A stretch of 64,000 bases of DNA, taken from Phreatobacter stygius. Its GTDB lineage: Bacteria > Pseudomonadota > Alphaproteobacteria > Rhizobiales > Phreatobacteraceae. The translations under genes were made by a program, and so were the position numbers. The stretch spans positions 1,116,001 through 1,180,000 of the forward strand of contig NZ_CP039690.1 of assembly GCF_005144885.1 (NCBI RefSeq). The letters run 5' to 3'. Below, one piece after another: positions 50,993-60,134 of this stretch. Position 1 is the first letter of the stretch; each line of letters begins with the position of its first letter. The notes under the pieces were generated by a model that had not been told where the DNA came from, searched no databases, and saw nothing but the letters and a program-made list of their open reading frames with translations.

Positions 50993-52263
50993 CAGGCAAT
51001 CTCCTGTTCGATGCTCCGCGCCATGCCGGTCACCTCGGCAATACCGGAGAGCGATGCCGCGCCGACCACGAGTTCGCGCGCCAGCGTCAGCGCCCGCCGC
51101 TCGGAGCGCGCGCGCAAGGCTGGGTCGGTTATGCTTTCGAGGTCTTCGACATGGGCGAGGCCCAGAACCCGCCGGATCATCTTGAGGCCTGCGAAGGCCG
51201 CGGAATCCTCAAACAATGTGCGCATGAAACGGCCTCGTTCGACCGCCATTTCGGCTTGTCCCGCCGCGTCGGCGAAGAGCCCCGCAACATAGGCCTCGCC
51301 CGCCGTGCTGTCCCGCCAGAGCGCGATAAAACGCTCTTCGAAACGCCGCCAGACCTGGGTCACCTGCGCCAGCAGCCATTCACGATAGCCGTCGCGCGCG
51401 CCGGCCGTGGTCTCATGGCCGGACTGGGCGAAATAGGCCAGCATGAGATTGCCGAGCACGGCGCCGACATCGAAGCCGATCGGACCGACACAGGCGAATT
51501 CCGGATCGATGATACGGGTATTTGTGGGCGTCAGCATGACCGAGCCGGTGTGCAGGTCGCCGTGCAGCAGCGCCTGGGCCGCGGTCATGAACTGGTATTT
51601 CCGCGCCTGCGCCGCGCGTTTCAGCGGCGCGTCCTTGCGGAAGGACAGGGCCATGTTGTCGAGCTCAGGGCTGGTCCAGCGGTTGAGCGGCGCGTCACGA
51701 TAAGGATCGGTGAAGACAAGGTCCTCGGTGATCCGGCAGAGCGCGACATTGGGCGCGAAATCGGCGACCAGGCCCTTATAGGGTGCGGCAGCTCCGGCCA
51801 GCACCGAGGTGCCGAACAGCATGCGCGCCATGAACTCGGAAACATCCTCGGCGAAACGCGGATATTCGATACCCCGGACCAGCCCCTTGCGCATGATGAT
51901 GTGCGGCGACAGGAACTCCATGACGATCAGCGCCAGGTCGCGGTCGAAATGGTAGATGTCGGGCACCAGGCCGGGCGCGAGCCGTGCCTGTTCGCACAGC
52001 GCGCGATGCTCGTAATGCGACCGCTCCAGCGGCAGCGGCCAGGATTCGCCGACGAGGCGGACATAGGGCAAGGCCTGCTTGACCACCACCGCCCCCTCGG
52101 TCCCCTCGACGATGAAGACCAGGTTCAGATTGCCGTCGCCGACCTCGCGCACCCGCCAGCGCGCCTGGTCGGCGCCGAGCAGGTCGGGCACCGCCGGGAT
52201 GGTACTGAGAAAGGGCCGAAGGCTGGCATCGTCCATCGGGCGATAGGTGGCGGATGCGCTCAC
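50992..52263 (-). CDS. mtnK: 5-Methylthioribose kinase
   Basis: 423-residue aminoglycoside-phosphotransferase-like kinase that phosphorylates 5-methylthioribose at C1. The glycine-rich loop is [12 protein letters not shown] near 42, the catalytic loop [13 protein letters not shown] near 233 (Asp in HGDLH), and the metal-binding D of [17 protein letters not shown] near 254. I chose GTG 52263 with GGGAGG eight bases upstream; an ATG at 52311 is in frame but has no ribosome site, and ATG 52236 would cut 9 residues. Divergent from the ABC importer operon across about 230 bases that must hold both promoters. It allows use of free methylthioribose, so an importer for it is expected. Confidence 0.92.
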   Translation of the reverse strand: MSASATYRPMDDASLRPFLSTIPAVPDLLGADQARWRVREVGDGNLNLVFIVEGTEGAVVVKQALPYVRLVGESWPLPLERSHYEHRALCEQARLAPGLVPDIYHFDRDLALIVMEFLSPHIIMRKGLVRGIEYPRFAEDVSEFMARMLFGTSVLAGAAAPYKGLVADFAPNVALCRITEDLVFTDPYRDAPLNRWTSPELDNMALSFRKDAPLKRAAQARKYQFMTAAQALLHGDLHTGSVMLTPTNTRIIDPEFACVGPIGFDVGAVLGNLMLAYFAQSGHETTAGARDGYREWLLAQVTQVWRRFEERFIALWRDSTAGEAYVAGLFADAAGQAEMAVERGRFMRTLFEDSAAFAGLKMIRRVLGLAHVEDLESITDPALRARSERRALTLARELVVGAASLSGIAEVTGMARSIEQEIA

Positions 52264-52493
52264 GGATTGTCCTCCCGAGCCCTTGGATGTCTTGGATGAA
52301 CCAAGGGGCATGGCGATGTCGGAACCCGTGTGGCGAAGGCCAGGCTCCGGGCGAAGTCGTAGCGGGGGCCCTGGTCCGCAACAATTGATGGTCCGCTCAT
52401 AACAGTTAGAAGTCGTCCGGCGCTGGCGGCGGCCCCCGGCCTTTGCGACAACTCACCCCCGAGGAAACGCAAAAAAAGCGAGGGCGACCTGCC
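52264..52493. promoter_or_regulatory. Divergent promoter region of mtnKA and the importer operon
   Basis: 230 bases between the mtnK start and the ATPase start, pointing away from each other. An AT-richer island around 52380-52410 (CAACAATTGATGG, CATAACAGTTAG) is the only promoter-like part. I do not see a SAM or other known riboswitch fold by eye, nor a long inverted repeat. Confidence 0.45.
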
Positions 52494-54002
52494 ATGAAGC
52501 GGGCGTTTATGACGCTTGACGGCCTGGGCAAGACATTCGGCGCCAATTGCGTCCTCGAGGACGTGTCGCTGGATCTCCGCCCGGGCGAAATCGTCGCCTT
52601 GCTGGGCGCCAACGGCGCCGGCAAATCGACCTTGGTCAAGATCCTGTCGGGCGCCTATCGCCCGGACCAGGGCTCCATCACGATCGACGGAAAGCCGGCT
52701 GCGTTCGGTTCGCCGCTCGATGCCCGCCGCGCCGGCATCTTCACCGTGCACCAGATCATCAATGACGGCGTCGTGCAGGATCTCACCGTCGCCGAGAACC
52801 TGCTGCTCGATGAACTCTCGGCCCCGGGCACGCCGGTATTCCTCGACCGCCGCTCGATGCGCCTGCGTGCCACCCGGGTCGCCGACAGCCTGGCGCTCCG
52901 CCTGCCGCTCGACAAGGCCGTGCGCGACATTGGCCAGGCCGACCGGCAAATGGTCGCCATTGCCCGGGCGCTGGCCCATGAGCCGCGCCTGCTGATCCTG
53001 GACGAACCGACCTCGTCCTTGTCGGAAGCCGAGGCCGAGCGTCTCTTCACGACGATCGAGCATCTGCGCCAATCCGGCGTCGCCATTCTCTATATCTCCC
53101 ATCGCATGGCCGATATCCGGCGCCTGGCCGATCGCGCCGTGGTGCTGCGTGACGGACGGCTCACCGGCATTTTCGAAGCGCCGCTCGACCTCGCCAAGGC
53201 GGTCTCCGCCATGCTTGGACGCGATCTCGCCGCGGCCGTGACGCGCCGGGCGGCGATCGCCGGCCGCGAAGTGGTCCGCTTCGACAGGGTTCAGCTTGCC
53301 ACCCATGCGAGGCCGTTCGACCTGCAGCTGTGCGAGAACGAGATCGTCGTGCTGACCGGGCTGATCGGCGCGGGCAAGAGCGAGATCGCCCAGTGCCTGT
53401 TCGGCCTCTACAGGCCGGTCGCCGGCCGCATCAGCCTCGACGGCGCCGACTGGACGCCAGGCACGCCCGCCGACGCCGTCGGGCGCGGCGTCTTCATGGT
53501 GTCCGAAGACCGGGCCAACAATTCGCTGCTGCCGGAAACCAGCGTCACCAGGAACATGACCTTGCCCTTCCTGAGGCTGTTCTCCTGGCTTGGGCTGGTC
53601 GACCGGAACCGCGAGCGGTCCGTCGCCCTGCACCAGATCGAGCAGCTCTTCATCAAGGCGCCCTCGCCCGACGCCGCCATCGAAGCCCTGTCCGGCGGCA
53701 ACCAGCAGAAGGTCGTGCTGGCGCGCTGGCTGATCGACACCTGCCGGGTGCTGATTCTCGACGAACCGTTCCAGGGCGTCGACATCGCCGCCCGGCGCGA
53801 CATCGGTCAGCACCTGCGCGACACCGCCGCCGGCCGCGCGACGCTGGTGATCTCCGCCGATATCGAGGAGGCCTTCGAGGTCGCCGACCGCATCGTCGTG
53901 GTACGCGATTTCCGCGCGGTCGCGAGCTATCCGGTCCACGCCATCGGCCATGACGCATTGATCGCAGAGATCGCCGCCATCGAACACGAAGAAGCGGCCT
54001 GA
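52494..54002 (+). CDS. Sugar ABC transporter, double ATP-binding subunit (RbsA/MglA family)
   Basis: 502-residue tandem ATPase. The first half has Walker A GANGAGKST near 37-45, Walker B LLILDEPTSSLSEAE near 163; the second half has a degenerate loop GLIGAGKSE near 287 and a complete signature LSGGNQQKVVLARW near 400 with Walker B LILDEPFQGVDIA. The first-half signature is altered (IGQADRQM), as is usual in this family, where one site is non-consensus. ATG 52494 is preceded by GAGGG; ATG 52509 is an alternative. It heads an operon with permease, binding protein and aldolase opposite mtnKA, so it probably imports 5-methylthioribose or 5-deoxyribose. Confidence 0.92.
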   Translation: MKRAFMTLDGLGKTFGANCVLEDVSLDLRPGEIVALLGANGAGKSTLVKILSGAYRPDQGSITIDGKPAAFGSPLDARRAGIFTVHQIINDGVVQDLTVAENLLLDELSAPGTPVFLDRRSMRLRATRVADSLALRLPLDKAVRDIGQADRQMVAIARALAHEPRLLILDEPTSSLSEAEAERLFTTIEHLRQSGVAILYISHRMADIRRLADRAVVLRDGRLTGIFEAPLDLAKAVSAMLGRDLAAAVTRRAAIAGREVVRFDRVQLATHARPFDLQLCENEIVVLTGLIGAGKSEIAQCLFGLYRPVAGRISLDGADWTPGTPADAVGRGVFMVSEDRANNSLLPETSVTRNMTLPFLRLFSWLGLVDRNRERSVALHQIEQLFIKAPSPDAAIEALSGGNQQKVVLARWLIDTCRVLILDEPFQGVDIAARRDIGQHLRDTAAGRATLVISADIEEAFEVADRIVVVRDFRAVASYPVHAIGHDALIAEIAAIEHEEAA

Positions 54003-54052
54003 GCCGCCATGACGACCTTTCGGGACATTGAAAATCCAAGGCCCCATCAATC

Positions 54053-55039
54053 ATGACCTCACAGACCCGCGACAGCATGATCCGCTACGGCCTGCTCGTC
54101 GTTCTCGCCGCCATGGTCGTGCTGTTCGCCGTGCTGGAGACGTCGTTCCTGCGGGTCGGCAATGTCTTCATCATCCTGCAGTCGGTTTCGATCGTCGCCC
54201 TGCTGGCGCTCGGGGTCACCACCTCGATGGTGGTCGGCGGCTTCGACCTGTCGATCGGCAGCGTCGCCGCCGCGTCGCTGATGGCCTCGGCCTATGCCAT
54301 GGTGGTGTGGAAGCTCGGCACCGTCGAGACCATCTTCTTCTGCCTCGCCATCGGGCTGGCGGTCGGCGCGGTCAATGCCTTCCTGATCGTCAAGCTCCGG
54401 ATCCCCGACCTGCTGGCGACGCTCGGCATGATGTTCCTGATCGTCGGGCTGCAGCTGATCCCGACCGGTGGCCGCTCGATCGCCAGCGGCATGCAGCTGC
54501 CCTCCGGCGCCATCGCCAATGGCAGCTTCCAGCCGTCGTTCCTGATGCTCGGCCGCTATCGCATCGCCGATGTCGTGCCCGTGCCGGTGGTTATCATGAT
54601 CGTGCTGGCGGTGGCGACCTGGGTGTTCCTGGAACGCACGCGCTGGGGTCGCATGATGTATGCCATCGGCGGCAATGAGCAGGCCGCCCGGCTCGCCGGC
54701 GCCAATGTCAGCGCCTACAAGTTCACCGCCTATATGATCTCGAGCCTCTATGCGGCGATCGGCGGCATCCTGCTGGCGGCGCGGGTCGGCCGCGGCGATG
54801 TCAGTTCCGGCAATTCGCTGCTGCTCGACTCGGTCGCTGCCGCCCTGATCGGTTTCGCCGTGCTCGGCGCCAAGAAGCCCAATGCCTTCGGCACAGCCAT
54901 CGGCGCGCTGTTCGTCGGCGTGCTGCTCAACGGCCTGACCATGCTGAATGCACCCTATTACACCCAGGATTTCGTCAAAGGACTGGTTCTCGTGCTGGCG
55001 CTCGCCTTCACCTTCGGCATCGCCTCACGGGTTCGGTGA
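54053..55039 (+). CDS. Sugar ABC transporter permease (RbsC-like)
   Basis: 328-residue inner-membrane permease of the BPD_transp_2 family with about ten helices. It contains the RbsC-type segment MVVGGFDLSIGSVAAAS near 60-78, the characteristic GGNEQAARLAGANV EAA-like loop near 204-217 that contacts the ATPase, and SSGNSLLLDSVAAALIGFAVLG near 250. Full length for the family, single permease, so it works as a homodimer. It lies 50 bases after the ATPase and 50 before the binding protein. Confidence 0.92.
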   Translation: MTSQTRDSMIRYGLLVVLAAMVVLFAVLETSFLRVGNVFIILQSVSIVALLALGVTTSMVVGGFDLSIGSVAAASLMASAYAMVVWKLGTVETIFFCLAIGLAVGAVNAFLIVKLRIPDLLATLGMMFLIVGLQLIPTGGRSIASGMQLPSGAIANGSFQPSFLMLGRYRIADVVPVPVVIMIVLAVATWVFLERTRWGRMMYAIGGNEQAARLAGANVSAYKFTAYMISSLYAAIGGILLAARVGRGDVSSGNSLLLDSVAAALIGFAVLGAKKPNAFGTAIGALFVGVLLNGLTMLNAPYYTQDFVKGLVLVLALAFTFGIASRVR

Positions 55040-55089
55040 AACAACGGCCTGCCGGCAGGCAAGGCCGAAAATCCAGCGGAGGAAAGCTC

Positions 55090-56142
55090 ATGATCAAGCG
55101 TCGTACCATCCTCACAGCCGCGGCTGCCGCGCCCTTCGTCCTGTCCGGCCGCTTCGCACTGGCCGCCGGGCTTCCCGGCGCGCCGAAACCCTTCGACAAG
55201 GGCGGCCTGCGCATCGCGCTCGTCCGCTATCTCTCGACCGGCGATTTCTTCCAGGCCTATCTCGCCGGCGTCGAGCGCCAGGCCAAGGCGCTGGGCATCG
55301 AACTGCGTGTCTTCGACAGCCGCCAGGATGCCGCGCTCCAGCGCGAAATGCTGGAACAGGCGGTCGGGCTCGGCGTCGACGGCATCATCGTCCAGCACGG
55401 CCTGACCGAAACCATGAAGGATGCGGTGGCGCGCGCCGTCGACGGCGGCATGAAGGTGGTCGCCTTCGACGTGAACTGCGAAAATCCCAAAGTGCCGCAG
55501 ATCGAGCAGAGCGACCGCGATCTCGCCCGGCTCGCGCTCGAACAGGCGGTCAAGGACAACGGCAATGCCTTCCCGGCGGGTTATGTCTATGTCGCCGGCA
55601 TCGCCCCGCTCGATCGCCGCGACGAGACCTGGCAGAAGGTGAAAGCCGCCAATCCCGGCATCCGGGAGGTTGCCCGCTGGGGCACCATGGACAATCCGAT
55701 CGCCAATGCCGTCGCCAACCAGACCGGCGCCGTGCTCAGGGCCAATCCGGGCATCAAGGTGGTGTTCGCGCCCTATGACGAGTTCGCCAAGGGCGTCAAG
55801 ATCGCCGTCGACGAAGCCGGCAGGAACAAGGACATCAAGATCTATTCCGCCGATATCTCGACCGCCGACATCCAGGCGATGCGCGAACCCGACAGCGCCT
55901 GGGTGGCGACCGCCGCGACCAATCCGGCGGTTGTCGGCGAGGTCTGCGTGCGCGCCCTGGCCGTGCACATGACCGGCGAGTTTCCCGGCCAGCAGGTGAT
56001 CGTGCCGCCGACCCTGATCACCCGCAGCGACCTGATCGACAAGAGCATCACCAACATGCAGGACCTCGGCCAGAAGATGCCGCAGTTCGAGCATGCCGAC
56101 GTCGTCGTGCCAAAATGGCTGCCCTTGCCGCGGCGCGGCTGA
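55090..56142 (+). CDS. Sugar ABC transporter substrate-binding protein
   Basis: 350-residue periplasmic-binding protein of the ribose/LsrB cluster (Peripla_BP_4). A Sec/Tat-like leader MIKRRTILTAAAAAPFVLSG precedes a mature domain with GLRIALVRYLSTGDFFQAYLAGVERQAKA near 43-70 in parts, then the first-lobe GVDGIIVQHGL near 109 and second-lobe VAFDVNCENP near 136. ATG 55090 follows GGAGGAAAG. Its partner genes, the neighbouring mtnKA and the aldolase suggest a 5-deoxypentose or methylthioribose ligand; binding residues cannot be assigned by eye. The mid-protein Cys-containing VNCENP loop is worth checking for ligand contacts. Confidence 0.9.
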   Translation: MIKRRTILTAAAAAPFVLSGRFALAAGLPGAPKPFDKGGLRIALVRYLSTGDFFQAYLAGVERQAKALGIELRVFDSRQDAALQREMLEQAVGLGVDGIIVQHGLTETMKDAVARAVDGGMKVVAFDVNCENPKVPQIEQSDRDLARLALEQAVKDNGNAFPAGYVYVAGIAPLDRRDETWQKVKAANPGIREVARWGTMDNPIANAVANQTGAVLRANPGIKVVFAPYDEFAKGVKIAVDEAGRNKDIKIYSADISTADIQAMREPDSAWVATAATNPAVVGEVCVRALAVHMTGEFPGQQVIVPPTLITRSDLIDKSITNMQDLGQKMPQFEHADVVVPKWLPLPRRG

Positions 56143-56205
56143 CCGGCGGCACGTCTCGCGGGGCCGTCGGCGCAAGCCGACGGCCTCGTTTCATGGGAGC
56201 ATCGG

Positions 56206-56856
56206 ATGAGCGAGCAGGACCTGCGCCGGGCGATCGTCCGCCTGTGCCGCGCGATGAACGCGAGCGGCCTCAACCAGGGCACTTCGGGCAATATCAGCGC
56301 GCGCTACAAGGACGTGATGCTAATCACGCCGAGCGCCACGCCTTATGACAGCATGAAACCGGCCGATATCGCGGTGATGCCGCTTGGCCGAGAGGACGGC
56401 GCCTGGTCCGGCCCGCTCAAACCTTCGACCGAATGGCCGTTCCACCTGGACATCATGCGCGCGCGGACCGACGTCGGCGGCATCGTCCACACCCATTCGA
56501 CCTTCGCGACCATTCTCGCCATGGCGCGCCGGGAGATCCCGGCCTGCCACTATATGATCGCCGCCTTCGGCGGCCCGACGATCCGCTGCGCCGATTACGC
56601 GACCTATGGCACCAAGGCCCTGTCGGACAATGCGCTGGCAGCGCTCGCCGATCGCAACGGCTGCCTGCTCGCCAATCACGGCCAGATCGCGGTTGGCGCC
56701 TCGCTCGACAAGGCGATGTGGCTTGCTGTCGAGCTGGAGACCATTGCCAGGCAATATTACCACAGCCTGCTGATCGGCGGCCCGGTATTGCTGCCCGACG
56801 ACGAGATCGAGCGGGTCCGGGAGGGCTTCCGCAGCTATGGGCTGCGCGACCGCTGA
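56206..56856 (+). CDS. Class II aldolase/adducin family protein (fuculose-phosphate-aldolase-like)
   Basis: 216-residue zinc-dependent aldolase. The start QDLRRAIVRLCRAMNASGLNQGTSGNIS is typical; the catalytic glutamate is E in STEWPFHLDIM (about 75), and the zinc histidines are in VHTHSTFATI (near 92 and 94) and in NHGQIAVG (near 155). Such enzymes cleave L-fuculose-1-phosphate, L-ribulose-5-phosphate, or the 5-deoxy/5-methylthioribulose-1-phosphate made by MtnA. The gene ends the importer operon opposite mtnKA, so DHAP plus acetaldehyde or methylthioacetaldehyde is the likely product pair. MtnB dehydratases have the same fold and are the alternative, but the retained catalytic glutamate favours the aldolase reading. 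Confidence 0.88.
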   Translation: MSEQDLRRAIVRLCRAMNASGLNQGTSGNISARYKDVMLITPSATPYDSMKPADIAVMPLGREDGAWSGPLKPSTEWPFHLDIMRARTDVGGIVHTHSTFATILAMARREIPACHYMIAAFGGPTIRCADYATYGTKALSDNALAALADRNGCLLANHGQIAVGASLDKAMWLAVELETIARQYYHSLLIGGPVLLPDDEIERVREGFRSYGLRDR

Positions 56857-56876
56857 CCGGCTTGAAGCCCGGTCAG
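56853..56876. terminator. Hairpin between convergent aldolase and UbiK-like genes
   Basis: CTGACCGG (56853-56860) / CCGGTCAG (56869-56876), eight perfect pairs with loop CTTGAAGC, overlapping the aldolase stop codon. No T-run on either strand; a transcript-end stem is likely but termination would need Rho. Confidence 0.4.
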
Positions 56877-56905
56877 ACTAACGCCACGGCGCCTGGCTTC
56901 CGGCG

Positions 56906-57181
56906 CTATTTGGCCTTGGCGCTTTTCGCGTCCTTGGCGAGGCTCGCCTCGAAGGCGTCGAGCCTGGCCTTCAGCGCCTCGTTCTCTTCGCGCGCCTTCA
57001 CCGCCATGTCTCGCACGACCTCGAATTCCTCGCGGGTCGGCAAGTCGAGATCACGCAACATGCGCTCGGCCTGGGTCTTCACGAAAGTATCGGCTTCGCG
57101 CTTGAAGCCCTGGGCAAGCCCTGCGGCGTCGGTCATGAACTTGGCGAACTCGTCGGCAATGCGGTCGGTGGTCTGGGTCAT
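56906..57181 (-). CDS. ubiK: Accessory factor UbiK family (BMFP-type) protein
   Basis: 91-residue coiled-coil protein of the BMFP/UbiK family (Pfam DUF526), which in E. coli supports aerobic ubiquinone synthesis and has membrane-fusogenic activity. The helical core is QTTDRIADEFAKFMTDAAGLAQ near 3-24, then LDLPTREEFEVVRDMAVKARE near 45 leading into a trimeric coiled coil, ending in a Lys/Ala-rich tail. Family length and pattern are right. It is divergent from lgt across a 184-base gap and convergent with the aldolase. The gene name is by family; function in this lineage is inferred. Confidence 0.88.
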   Translation of the reverse strand: MTQTTDRIADEFAKFMTDAAGLAQGFKREADTFVKTQAERMLRDLDLPTREEFEVVRDMAVKAREENEALKARLDAFEASLAKDAKSAKAK

Positions 57182-57365
57182 GGCCTATCTCCACGGCAGA
57201 CCCTGGGTATGGGGAGCTTCGATCACGAGCGCAAGACTCGCGTGCAACAGAGTCGCGCAAGAGAGCCTTGGCACGGCCATCCTGGCGCACCAGCCCGCAC
57301 GGCAACGTCGCCAGGCCGTCGACGGTGGCTTGACACGTGATCCCAGGGCCGGGCAAACCCGCGCC

Positions 57366-58181
57366 ATGCCGGTTTCCGCGATCATGTTCCCCGCCTTCGA
57401 TCCCGTCCTGATCCAGATCGGGCCCTTCGCGATCCGCTGGTACGCGCTCGCCTATATTGCCGGCTTCTTCATTGGCTGGTGGATGGCCAAGCGCCTCGTC
57501 GCGACCGCCTCCTTGTGGCGGGGCAACACCTCGCCCTTCGATCCGGCCCTGATCGACGATGCCATCGTCTGGGCGGCGCTCGCCGGCATTCTTGGTGGCC
57601 GGCTCGCCTTCGTGCTGGTCTATAATTTCGACTATTACATCGCCAACCCCTCCGAGATCATTGCGGTCTGGCATGGCGGCATGGCGTTCCACGGCGGCAT
57701 TGTCGGCGTGGTGGCAGGGTTGTTCGTCTTCGCCCGCAAGAACAAGCTGCCTTTCCTCAGCCTGATCGACGTCGCCGCCGTCGTTGCCCCGATCGGCATC
57801 ATGCTCGGCCGGCTCGCCAATTTCATCAATGCCGAGCTCTGGGGCCGGACCACCACCATGCCCTGGGGCGTGATCTTCCCCGGCGCCGGGCCCGACCCGC
57901 GCCATCCGAGCCAGCTCTACCAGGCGATGACCGAAGGGCTGCTGCTCTTCGTCGTCCTCATGCTGATCGCGCGCGCCGGCGGCCTCAAGCGGCCGGGTTT
58001 CATGGCCGGCTGTTTCGGCATCGGCTATGGGCTCGCGCGCTCGTTCGGCGAATTGTTCCGCCAGCCTGACGCCCAGCTCGGTTTCCTGTTCGCCGGCGCC
58101 ACCATGGGCCAGCTCCTGTCGATCCCGGCGATCCTGGTCGGCCTCTGGCTGGTCGTCCGCGCCCGCCGCCAGCCGTCATGA
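57366..58181 (+). CDS. lgt: Prolipoprotein diacylglyceryl transferase
   Basis: 271-residue, seven-helix inner-membrane enzyme that moves diacylglyceryl from phosphatidylglycerol onto the lipobox cysteine. Family signatures are WYALAYIAGFFIGWWMAKR near 27, GMAFHGGIVGVVAGL near 108, the RLANFINAELWGR diglyceride-transfer signature near 150 and HPSQLYQAMTEG near 182. ATG 57366 is the usual start, with MPVSAIMFPAFDP next. It overlaps the next gene by ATGA, so lgt and the MidA-like methyltransferase are co-translated, followed closely by pgeF. Confidence 0.95.
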   Translation: MPVSAIMFPAFDPVLIQIGPFAIRWYALAYIAGFFIGWWMAKRLVATASLWRGNTSPFDPALIDDAIVWAALAGILGGRLAFVLVYNFDYYIANPSEIIAVWHGGMAFHGGIVGVVAGLFVFARKNKLPFLSLIDVAAVVAPIGIMLGRLANFINAELWGRTTTMPWGVIFPGAGPDPRHPSQLYQAMTEGLLLFVVLMLIARAGGLKRPGFMAGCFGIGYGLARSFGELFRQPDAQLGFLFAGATMGQLLSIPAILVGLWLVVRARRQPS

Positions 58182-59260
58182 CCGCGCTCGGCGCCGAGAT
58201 CGCCGCTCTCATCGCGGCCGAAGGCCCGATCGCCCTCGACCGCTACATGGCGCTTTGCCTCGGCCATCCCCGCCACGGCTACTATATGACCCGCGATCCC
58301 CTGGGCGCGCATGGCGACTTTGTCACCGCGCCGGAGATCAGCCAGGTGTTCGGCGAGCTGATCGGCGCCTGGGCGGCGGCGACCTGGGACGCCATGGGCC
58401 GGCCGCCGCGCCTGCGCCTGATCGAATGCGGCCCGGGACGCGGCACGCTGATGCAGGACCTGATCCGTGCCGCGCGCGCCGCGCCGGACTTCCGGGCGGC
58501 CATCGATCTTCACCTGGTCGAGACCTCGCCGGTCCTGGCCGCCAGGCAGCGCGAGGCCATGGCCGCCGCCGGCACCGAGGCGACCTGGCATGCCGATCTC
58601 GCGACGGTTCCGCCGGGAGCCACCCTGGTGATCGGCAATGAATTTCTCGATGCCTTGCCAATCCGCCAGTTCGTCATGACGCCGAAGGGCTGGCGCGAAC
58701 GTGTCGTCGGCCTCGCAGACGCGAAGCTCACCCTCGGACTGGCGCCGGACCCGGTTCCACCAGCACTCGTTCCAGCCGCGCTGCGCCAGGCGCCACCGGG
58801 CGCGGTCGTCGAAATCTGCCCGGCCCTCGACGGTCTGGCTGCCACCCTTGGCACGCGCCGCGAGGCCGGCCCGGTCGCCGCGCTGTTCATCGATTACGGT
58901 CATGCCAGATCCGCTCATGGCGAGACGCTCCAGGCGGTCCGCGCCCATGGCTTCACCGATCCGCTGGCGGAACCGGGCGAGGCCGACCTCACCGCCCATG
59001 TCGATTTCGCCGCCCTCGGCCGGGCGGCGGCCGGGCATGGCCTGGCGGCAAGCGCCGTCATCAGCCAGCGCGAGCTCTTGTTCCGGCTCGGGCTTCAGGC
59101 GCGCGCCGAGGCGCTGGCCAGTGCCAATCCTCGCGACATCGACAGCCTGAAGGCGGCAGTCGAGCGGCTGATCGATCCCGCGCCCGCAGGCATGGGGGCC
59201 TTGTTCAAGGCCCTTGTCATCCATTCTCCCGGTCTGGCGGTGCCGGCGTTTGACAGCTGA
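58178..59260 (+). CDS. Class I SAM-dependent methyltransferase, MidA/NDUFAF7 family
   Basis: 360-residue arginine-methyltransferase-like protein. In mitochondria NDUFAF7 dimethylates a complex I subunit, and alphaproteobacterial members are thought to act likewise. Landmarks are LGHPRHGYYMTRDPLGAHGDF near 27-46 in parts, the VTAPEISQVFGELIGAW motif, and the SAM loop IECGPGRGTLMQDLI near 85-99. It is coupled to lgt by ATGA overlap and followed 24 bases later by pgeF; lgt-midA-pgeF is a recurrent alphaproteobacterial order. Start ATG 58178 is family-like. Confidence 0.9.
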   Translation: MTALGAEIAALIAAEGPIALDRYMALCLGHPRHGYYMTRDPLGAHGDFVTAPEISQVFGELIGAWAAATWDAMGRPPRLRLIECGPGRGTLMQDLIRAARAAPDFRAAIDLHLVETSPVLAARQREAMAAAGTEATWHADLATVPPGATLVIGNEFLDALPIRQFVMTPKGWRERVVGLADAKLTLGLAPDPVPPALVPAALRQAPPGAVVEICPALDGLAATLGTRREAGPVAALFIDYGHARSAHGETLQAVRAHGFTDPLAEPGEADLTAHVDFAALGRAAAGHGLAASAVISQRELLFRLGLQARAEALASANPRDIDSLKAAVERLIDPAPAGMGALFKALVIHSPGLAVPAFDS

Positions 59261-59284
59261 GCGCGAAGCGGATTTGGTCCCGCC

Positions 59285-60052
59285 ATGCGTGTTTCCTCCT
59301 CCGCCCTCTCCGCCCTGCCCGGCATTCGTCACGCCTTCTTCACCCGTGAAGGCGGTGTCTCCGAAGGCATCTACGGCTCGCTCAACGCCGGCATCGGCTC
59401 GAACGATGCGCCCGAGAACGTCCGCGAGAATCGCCGGCGGATGACCGAGGCGCTCGGTGTCGCCGACAATGCGCTGATCTCCTGTTTCCAGATCCATTCG
59501 CCCGACGTGGTGGTCGCCGAAAAACCCCATGACGGCGGCGACCGGCCTCGCGCCGACGCCGTGGTGACCCGCGTGGCCGGCCTCGCCTGCGGCGTCGCGG
59601 CCGCCGATTGCGGCCCGGTGCTGTTCGCCGATGCCGAAGCCGGCGTCGTCGGCGCCGCCCATGCCGGCTGGAAGGGCGCGCTTGGCGGCGTGCTGGAAGC
59701 GACCATCCAGGCGATGGAAGGGCTCGGCGCCGCGCGCGGCCGGATCCAGACCGCCATCGGCCCGCTGATCCGCCAGCCGAGCTACGAGGTCTCCCAGAGT
59801 TTCATGGACCAGTTCCTCGCGGTCGATTCGTCCTATTCCCGGTTTTTCGCCGACGGAAAGCCCGGCCATGGCCAGTTCGACCTGCCCGGTTTCATTGGCC
59901 ATCGGCTCGCCGCCGCCGGCATCGGCATGATCGACGATCTCGGCCTCGACACCTATTCCGACCCTGAGCGCTTCTTCTCCTACCGGCGCACCACCCATCG
60001 CCGCGAACCCGATTATGGCCGCCACATCGCGGCCATCACGCTTGGCCGTTAA
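59285..60052 (+). CDS. pgeF: Peptidoglycan editing factor PgeF (laccase-domain, Cys-His multi-copper-like fold)
   Basis: 255-residue protein of the DUF152/YfiH family. It removes misincorporated L-serine from peptidoglycan precursors in E. coli and has been called a polyphenol oxidase. Metal-binding pieces are FQIHSPDVV near 63 (H), AAADCGPVLFAD near 103 (C) and GAAHAGWKGALGG near 122 (H). ATG 59285 is the family start. It closes the lgt-MidA-pgeF run. Its TAA stop lies inside a perfect inverted repeat that also forms a CtrA-like sequence. Confidence 0.92.
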   Translation: MRVSSSALSALPGIRHAFFTREGGVSEGIYGSLNAGIGSNDAPENVRENRRRMTEALGVADNALISCFQIHSPDVVVAEKPHDGGDRPRADAVVTRVAGLACGVAAADCGPVLFADAEAGVVGAAHAGWKGALGGVLEATIQAMEGLGAARGRIQTAIGPLIRQPSYEVSQSFMDQFLAVDSSYSRFFADGKPGHGQFDLPGFIGHRLAAAGIGMIDDLGLDTYSDPERFFSYRRTTHRREPDYGRHIAAITLGR

Positions 60053-60066
60053 CCATCGTGGTTAAC
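60048..60066. promoter_or_regulatory. Perfect inverted repeat with CtrA-like half-sites
   Basis: GTTAACC (60048-60054) and GGTTAAC (60060-60066) are exact inverted copies with spacer ATCGT. The left half reads TTAACCAT, the half-site form recognised by CtrA in Caulobacter; the two TTAA cores are nine bases apart, not the seven of the full CtrA box. It lies 69 bases before the lipoprotein gene. Confidence 0.4.
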
Positions 60067-60134
60067 AAAGCATGAAGGCCGCCTGGACCGATGCCTTGGC
60101 GTCGGTTATCCCTGGCGGCGATCGGAGATGATCC

